Below, in pieces: positions 57,711 through 64,000 of a stretch of 64,000 nucleotides of DNA. The first letter of the stretch is position 1, and every line of letters begins with the position of its first letter. Where the stretch lies: the NCBI GenBank assembly GCA_022695795.1, contig MU404205.1:1-64000 (forward strand), given 5' to 3'. Position numbers and translations under genes: made by a program. Below the pieces are notes generated by a model. The model saw only the letters and a list, made by a program, of their open reading frames with translations. It was not told where the DNA came from and ran no database searches. Source of the DNA: Biscogniauxia marginata. Taxonomy: Eukaryota > Ascomycota > Sordariomycetes > Xylariales > Xylariaceae.

Positions 57711-60423
57711 TGTTGTACCGCGTCGAACTTGGAGGCCATAGATATTATGAATTTACAGTGGATTGGGGACCGCATATAGAAAAGTTCCGCAGGCTAAGCA
57801 CGTAGGCATGAAGCAATATAGGAGAGTTGAAGAGGGAGACTTCAAGACTCTGCCCCACTGCTTGTTCTTGGCTGTTGTCGTTGGGAACTGTGCCACAGTA
57901 GACTAGACTCCACGCATACATACTTACGTGCTTCATATCACGTGATGGTATTTCGGCCTAGGCAATGTAACCCAAGACCAAAGACTCGAAAATGAAAGCG
58001 GGAGAAAAAAAAAAGGAAGATGGTGCGGATTTCAGGGAACTACTACCTAGACTGCCACCATCTTTGAGGGTGGCTACCTGTCGATGCTTCAGGGGTTCTG
58101 GCAATAGGCAGACAGGGGCACAACAGCACATGCGACAATAACACATTCCTTAAATGGCTAACTTAGATGATGTAGCTTATGATACCCTGCTTGACGTCTT
58201 TTGCATGTTCAACAGCATTCAGCCGTATCGAACAGGTCACTTCACATCAGGCCATGTCAAATAAACCAGAGAATTATTATGATGATAGGTAACACGCGTG
58301 GCTCCGAATGAACGACTATTGGACCTGATGAGGTGAGGTGAGGTGAGGTGAGTCGTCTCTCCGATCGGGTATTCGCTCTCCTTGGCTGTCCCTCAGCACG
58401 GCGTCAACGCTCAGGCGATAAAGTGCCGCAAGGCTAGCCTTGTATGTGCAACCACTACGTTTCAACTACATTAGGGATGGTACAGATGTCGTGGAGGCAG
58501 CGAGAGCTGTGCCTGGAAGATGCTCAGATCTGCTTATCACTAAGCTCGTGTCAGCCGCATGGAAACGCAACATTACGCATCCCAGAAAACAGGTCGATCC
58601 GGCACTCAGGTAAGTAGCCTCCTCGGTTCCTACAGCTATCAATGTCGTGTCGAAGAACAGGCATGTTTTCTGGACAGCGAAACTCGGTTACTATCCGATC
58701 AGTATGCGACCCATCTTGAAAGCCAGACAGCAACCTCAGGCACAGCTACCACGGCATATGAAACCCCAAGGTCACCAACGTCGACGTCACCGAGCATCAA
58801 ACCAAGCCTCGAAGAACTTCCGACTTACTATTATGGCTCCAGGCAGGCTGGGCACCCTCAGGGTCCCTGTGGGGGTCAGGTGTTAGAGGTCGGTGTCTGA
58901 TTCGTCCCCTTGCCACTGACTATAGAAGATGTCAAGCTACACAGCCAGTTCCTTTGGCAAAATGATTGCTCCCCAATCTTCTTTATGCCGACTAAAGTAA
59001 GCTTATCTCGCAATACACTCATCATCTTTGGAGAAGGAGCTCGGTGGTGGCTAATGCTGGGTCTCTCGCATGCCAAGATGTATAGAAGAGGAAACCATCG
59101 TCGAGTCTAGTAACCCCTTGCGCCTTTTAAGGCCACGATAACGTCAAGAAGGCTTAACGAGAACATTAGTAAGTCACAGCGTACGACCACCAAAACCTCA
59201 ACAAAAGAATGCTAGTAAGGCGAGTTCGTAGTGATGCGTATTCTGGTTTCTGGAGAAAGCTCGTTTCTGCTTACGATGCTTCGAGGGGGATGAGAACGCT
59301 AAGATGTCTAAGTCGGATTGAAGTTTTGGCAGAGAGACCTACCTGCAGCGAGCTCTAACCTGAAAACCTTACCTAAGTATTATCCACCCGACTATGGCTT
59401 GATGTCGTGCCTTTAGCTTGTTCAACAACAGAAACAGCTTACTAAACATGCGACGAACCCCTCTTCCCCTCTCCCACCAAAGAAGCCCCTCCCACTATGC
59501 TTAATTAAGCAAGCCTCTGTGGGCCGGCTCGAGGATTTTCCGGCAGGAGACGTTTAGGCGTTTAGCAGGTAGGTAGCTCTTTACACAGTCCATCCCTCAT
59601 TTAACCCATCTTTTCTCTTGTTAGTTTTACTTATTAACACCCCTCACGAATACGGATGTAGGTACCGACGTATATATGTACAATACCTACCTAGCTAAGT
59701 AGTTGTATGTACGGATATCCCTCCCAAAAGTAATGACTCACCAAGACTCTTAGCAACTCTCTTGGCAACTATGCTGACAACTGGCAACTTGGGGCTAAGT
59801 CCGCTGAATGCCCTATACTTACAAGCGGGTCATCCACTAAGTCCACTATAAATATAAGGGAGCCGACCGCTAAGCTCCCTATAGCCACGGCCGTGGCCAG
59901 TTGTCAGCGAAGTTGCTATGGGACCTACCTAGGAATATCTGTAGGTGTTGTGGCTTAGCGATTTTCGTAACCGCCAAGACCTCAGCGTGAATGCAACAAA
60001 ATCTCCGTGCTCCACGATGCGCCACATTCCCGGAGTTAATGCATATAAAGCCTGGGTCCGTCAGCTTCACTCACGGCTTTAATTACTTGCTGGCCTTCAG
60101 CTCCGAGTGCTTAACACCGATGATTTCCAAGTCCCAGTACGAAATATGTGCGCGGGCCAATGGAAGCGTGGCCCCCAAGGTAATGTCAGCAATATTAGCC
60201 CGGGTGCCGCGTATACCTAACGCCTGACTCGACCCTCTTTCTGTGGTATAGGACAGAAATTCATCATCCATGATGTTGCCTAGATGTAAATACCTGTATA
60301 TAATCTAAGGATACGATTCAACATATATCTCGAAAGTTTTACCAATATAGACATACCCGCCCCAGTTGATCATTGTCGTAATTATCTGCTCACCCGATCC
60401 ACGTTCCAACGACTTCTTCAGAC
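57711..60423. other. Long intergenic region
   Basis: About 2.7 kb with no supportable gene. Contents: a (GAGGT) x4-5 tandem at ~58329-58351, TAGGTA/TACCTA motifs at ~59565-59715, and a small inverted repeat AGGGAGC...GCTCCCT at ~59859-59880. Frames at 58559-58900 and 58910-59110 lack domains. Confidence 0.4.
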
Positions 60424-61448
60424 ATGCATATCATCCTCACTGGCGCAACGGTACGTATCTAGCTTTTTAAATTTATAGTTAGCCTATTTGATCGTCAATT
60501 GCAGGAGGATAGTTGTCGATCTCAGCTTCCTACAATGTAGATGAGCTGCGTTAATGGCACATGACTCGAAATCCTCGCAAACCCTTCAAAGGGCACCCGA
60601 AACTTCTAGGCGGATAAAATACTGATCTCATATATTACAGGGCCTGGTCGGGTCCGGTGTCCTGGACGCTATGATAAAGATGAAAGACATAACCAAGATA
60701 TCCATATTAAGCCGAAGGCCCGTGAAGATGGTGGAAGACGTGAAAGACCCGCGAATAAATGTTATCATACATAAGGATTTTACGAAATATGAGCCGGCAG
60801 TACTCTCTCAGCTAAAGGGTGCTCAGGGGTGCGTGTGGGCGTTGGGAATCAGTCAAACCCAAGTTAGTAAGGAGTAAGCATAGTCTATTTCTATCTTCCC
60901 TACAGCTTGATATAAGAAGGCACAATTATCTAATTACCGACAGGGAGTATGTCAAGATCACAAAGGATTTCACCCTAGAAGCATCCAAGGCTTTCCAAGC
61001 GCTACCAGCTGAACAGGAGCCGTTCAATTTCGTATACGTCTCAGGGCACGGTGCCACAACCGAACCAGGCCGATTCTCCGCGATCTTTGCTCGCACAAAG
61101 GGCGAAACGGAGTTGGCTCTAGCCGATATGCGCAAGGCAAACCCTCTCTTCCACGCCAGCTCGGTCCGCCCTGCAGCTATCGATGCTGCTACTCATGAGG
61201 CGATTAAACTGTATGTACCTGTACAGCCATTACCTATTCGGGTGCTCGCAGCCGTTCTGATGACACCGGTTCGGGTCGCATACAAGAGTTTGTGGAGCCC
61301 AACGCAAGACCTCGGTCGTTTCTTAACGGAGATGGCCATGGGAAAACACCAGATCATATCTCCAACGAGCGATATCCAGATGATAGGTGAATTTCCGATA
61401 TTAGAGAACACAGCTTTCAGGCGGCTAGCGGGACTTGACCCCAACTAA
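60424..61448 (+). CDS. NAD(P)-binding oxidoreductase, atypical SDR/epimerase type
   Basis: Three exons, 60424-60450, 60641-60873 and 60944-61448, 254 residues. The tiny first exon (MHIILTGAT) and the start of exon 2 (GLVGSGVLDAM) together build the dinucleotide-binding TGATGLVGSG motif, which validates the 190-bp intron. SILSRRPV marks the second strand that discriminates NADPH, GCVWALGISQTQVSK the next. FVYVSGHGAT is where classical SDRs have a catalytic Ser. No Tyr-x3-Lys pair is obvious, so it belongs to the atypical SDRs (YbjT/NAD(P)H-binding 'nucleoside-diphosphate-sugar epimerase'-annotated group) whose substrates are mostly unknown. It is divergent from the MFS gene downstream (convergent 3' ends 250 bp apart). 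Confidence 0.78.
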
Positions 61449-61697
61449 GGATGAAGTATGTTCTGGTGAGATCGCAAGGAGGTTAGAAGATATAGAGATA
61501 AACGATATTTACACCATACGAGGGCAACTAAAAGAAAAGAAACTCCCCTCACTATATTCATAAAGGGTACCTAATAGCGATCCTATTTTTGAAAGCATAT
61601 CGAAGTCGAAGGAGTGAATAAGAAAATGGTAACTCTCCACGCTAAGTTCTCGTATTCACCAGTTTCACCCCCATATGGCGATTGCTTATTCGCCATC

Positions 61698-63755
61698 TCA
61701 ATGCTCATACCGCCACCTCAAATCCTCATCACCCTTCCAGTCAGCAACCTGACCTACGTCTTGAATTTCCTCTGTTATTGCCGCACGTCTCTGGTTCTCT
61801 TTTCTTAGTCTGAGCCCTAGCGCAGTGACTACTAACGCGTTGGCCAAGAGGTACCCAAGAGCGACCGAGTGACCCACGATGTATCTCGGCCCGTCTGTTG
61901 CCCGGTAGAGTTGGGTTCCTATGACTGCACCGCAGTTTCCAATACTTATCTGCATCGCATTTCCAACGGCACGTTTCGTCTGGCCTGATACGTTGATGGC
62001 GGGCCAAGACAGGACGAGGGCGGTAGCAGGGAAGATACCACCTGCTGCAAAGAAGAGAGCGAGGTAGCTAACACCAGGCCTTGCGACGGGGTCAGTATTG
62101 CCTAGCAGGATAGCATATCCTATAGCGGCAAAAACTGCAGAACCGCCGATGAAGATTGCGCGTTGCCGTAGCCGCTCCGAGAGCACGGCTACTGCGATAG
62201 TTGTCAGAAATGCGAATGCATAAGGTGGTACGGTAAGAAGTTGTGCGGTTGCGGCGGTATAGCCCAAGTTATTGATTATAGTCGGCTTGTAAAGAATTAG
62301 TCGCTAGATATCTGCCATGTCACCCTTTTCTTGGGGTGTCACTCACTAGGAATAAGGACAAGGTGTAAAGGGGGAGACTCATAGTGTGGAAACCAAGTCC
62401 GTACAACCAACAATTTGGATCACGCAGCGCTTGCACAACTCCAACCCAACTAAAAGTTTCGTCATGTGTCGCATCGCTATCTGCTGCTAGACGTTGGTAA
62501 ATGAACTTGCGCTCATCCTCCGTTAAGAAGTTTGACGTCGCGGGATAATTGTAAACGAAGCCAAAAGCTGCGACTGCTATAACGACCGTAGCAATTCCCT
62601 CCTGCGTTGCATTAGATGGCTCACTCCGAAAGTTTTGAAGAGGAGCAGGGGAAGACTGACTAGTATAAATATCCAACGCCAACCATTCTCCCAGACTATA
62701 CCTGCCATCCTCCCAATGCCCTAAAACTAGGTCAGTTTATCATACATAGATGATAGAATTGGAACTATAATTAGTTAGGCCTTACATAGGCTAATACGCC
62801 ACCGAACGCGCCAGCGAGAGAAGCCGCACTGAAGAAGAGAGACACGCGATATTGTCTTTCCTTTCGCTTGTACCACATGGAGAAGTAGAACACTACTCCT
62901 GGAAACAATCCAGCCTCAGCGACTCCAAGGAAGAACCTAGAAGAAAAGAATCCCGCTTTGTTGTGGACTATGCCCATAAGTGTTGCTACCACACCCTTCA
63001 TCCATCAGAGTCAGTGAATGCTAGTCTCCTCAGAGGCGGGTTGTGATATCCCACGACATTCGAGGATTATTTTATACATCTAGGTCAAAGACTTGGGAAG
63101 GGATGGCCATTGGACGGCCATGGACGAGAATCAGGGTATCTTACCCAGGCAACGGTCAATGTTGGCAGCCATACTCGAGGGCTTGTTCGCTTGAGAATAA
63201 TGTTACATGGAATCTGCTCCCCAGTAAGCACCATATAACATTTATTAGTCAGGATAATGGAACTTTTCCTCACCTCAAATAACACATAACCGACGAAGTA
63301 GAGGGTCAACCCTGTGAGGTACTCATTTCCAGCTGTTCAATGGTACATATAAGCCAGAGCCTCCATTGCATATTTTATGCTATACGCACTTATATTGACG
63401 TCGTCTAAGAGACCTTCAATCCGAGCATTGCCCACTACACCAAATAGTCAGTTATTTGGTAATTTCTTTGTTGTAGTGCAGCCGAGCAGATATGTTACCA
63501 TTGCTTCGATCCAAGAAACTTAGCAAATACAAGATACTACGACATCAAAGGTTAGTCATATCGCTAAGTAAACGAATACATGAAATCGGTAAGATCTGGA
63601 AGATGATCGAAAATGACTTACCCAACAGCCGGAAGGAGCCTCGCATCTATCTTTCTCAGTAATGAACGCTCGTTGATCACAACACCGGTGGCCTCAGAAT
63701 CAGAAGCGTTGAGACTATCTATAGGCACGTCCAACCCTTCCTTTACCGCAGCCAT
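61698..63755 (-). CDS. MFS transporter, Dal5-type anion:cation symporter family (second)
   Basis: Nine exons on the minus strand: 63755-63622, 63536-63499, 63434-63390, 63332-63274, 63213-63145, 62995-62786, 62720-62661, 62601-62347 and 62285-61698, 485 residues. Signatures in order: LLSFLDRSNVGNARIEGLLDD, GYVLFEIPCNIILKRTSPR, FFLGVAEAGLFPGVVFYFSM, SAASLAGAFGG, NGWRWIFILEGIATV, PTIINNLGYTAATAQLLTVPPY and SWPAINVSGQTKRAVGNAMQ, i.e. the complete 12-helix ACS-family carrier. It is a distant relative, not a recent duplicate, of the MFS gene at 51768-54104. Likely plasma-membrane uptake of a small organic acid; substrate not predictable. Confidence 0.85.
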
Positions 63756-64000
63756 GCTGCTAAATGATAATAACGGTGACGTCGCAAGTGTAGAGGGTTA
63801 AACGCAGGGGGAGACTTGATGCTTATTTGACGACTAGAAAAAGACGTACGAACCACAATATGCCTGCTTATGGGATAACAGTCCTGTTTGTTACGCGACT
63901 TTCCTGCAGGATTTCATAAAATTGTGTGATTGACGATGCCGCGATTCATTCGGTTCATGATTGGCCGAGATAACAGCACGCCTTGACCTTGGTCGATCAC
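63756..64000. other. Window end, upstream of the MFS gene
   Basis: Only 245 bp remain; no feature recognised apart from being the promoter side of the minus-strand carrier. Confidence 0.4.

Noticed and set aside
58559..58900. 113-codon plus-strand frame
   Set aside because: Low-complexity Ser/Thr/Pro composition, no splice context or family resemblance.
1..64000. tRNA or rRNA genes
   Set aside because: I looked for B-box GGTTCGANTCC-type sequence with a matching acceptor stem and found no convincing candidate by eye; a dedicated scan (tRNAscan-SE, Infernal) would decide.

Overview
ORGANISM. This is nuclear DNA of a filamentous ascomycete (Pezizomycotina, probably a Sordariomycete). Genes carry short introns (about 50-100 bp, GTAAGT-type donors, CTAAC-like branch points). 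Families include an NRPS, an acetylxylan esterase, a Zn2Cys6 regulator and Dal5-type MFS carriers. GC-normal gene blocks alternate with extremely AT-rich blocks of dead transposons whose copies differ almost only by C-to-T/G-to-A changes, the signature of repeat-induced point mutation (RIP). Order or genus cannot be fixed from the sequence alone. LAYOUT. 1-1024: homopolymer-rich edge, then the C-terminal thioester-reductase part of an NRPS-like enzyme. 1610-10228: AT-rich block with a RIP-destroyed chromovirus (Ty3/Gypsy) between two LTRs, invaded later by an unmutated 190-bp solo LTR. 10951-19707: conserved housekeeping genes, a GYF-domain protein and a TTC27/Emw1 TPR protein. 21510-26873: a two-module NRPS (A-T-C-degenerate A-T-C) whose upstream region carries two copies of the fungal iron-GATA repressor site, suggesting an extracellular siderophore synthetase (SidD/NPS6 type). 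27576-28576: CE1 acetylxylan esterase. 29670-33562: large disordered coiled-coil protein. 34771-35733: secreted single-pass membrane protein of unknown function. 37208-38389: broken GT4 glycosyltransferase. 38574-40440: complete but RIP-mutated Fot1/Pot2-like DNA transposon with 50-bp inverted ends. 42051-44241: UDP-glucose 6-dehydrogenase. 44560-47750: second AT-rich block with nested insertions (two further LTRs of the same family, two copies of a small inverted-repeat element, and an older repeat split by them). 48038-49852: mitochondrial SCOT. 50143-51069: AhpD-like protein. 51768-63755: MFS carrier, Zn2Cys6 regulator, NAD(P)-binding oxidoreductase and second MFS carrier, a possible small-acid uptake/catabolic neighbourhood. 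HOW IT FITS TOGETHER. The genes look like ordinary chromosome content plus accessory islands rather than one operon-like system. The most informative signals are the iron-site/NRPS pairing, the relative-age record in the nested transposons (older layers RIP-mutated, younger or shorter ones spared), and the broken glycosyltransferase between a RIP-mutated transposon and a sugar-nucleotide gene. I found no clearly new enzymatic or defence system. Exon models were built by eye from splice signals and reading-frame continuity; all complete models sum to whole codons.
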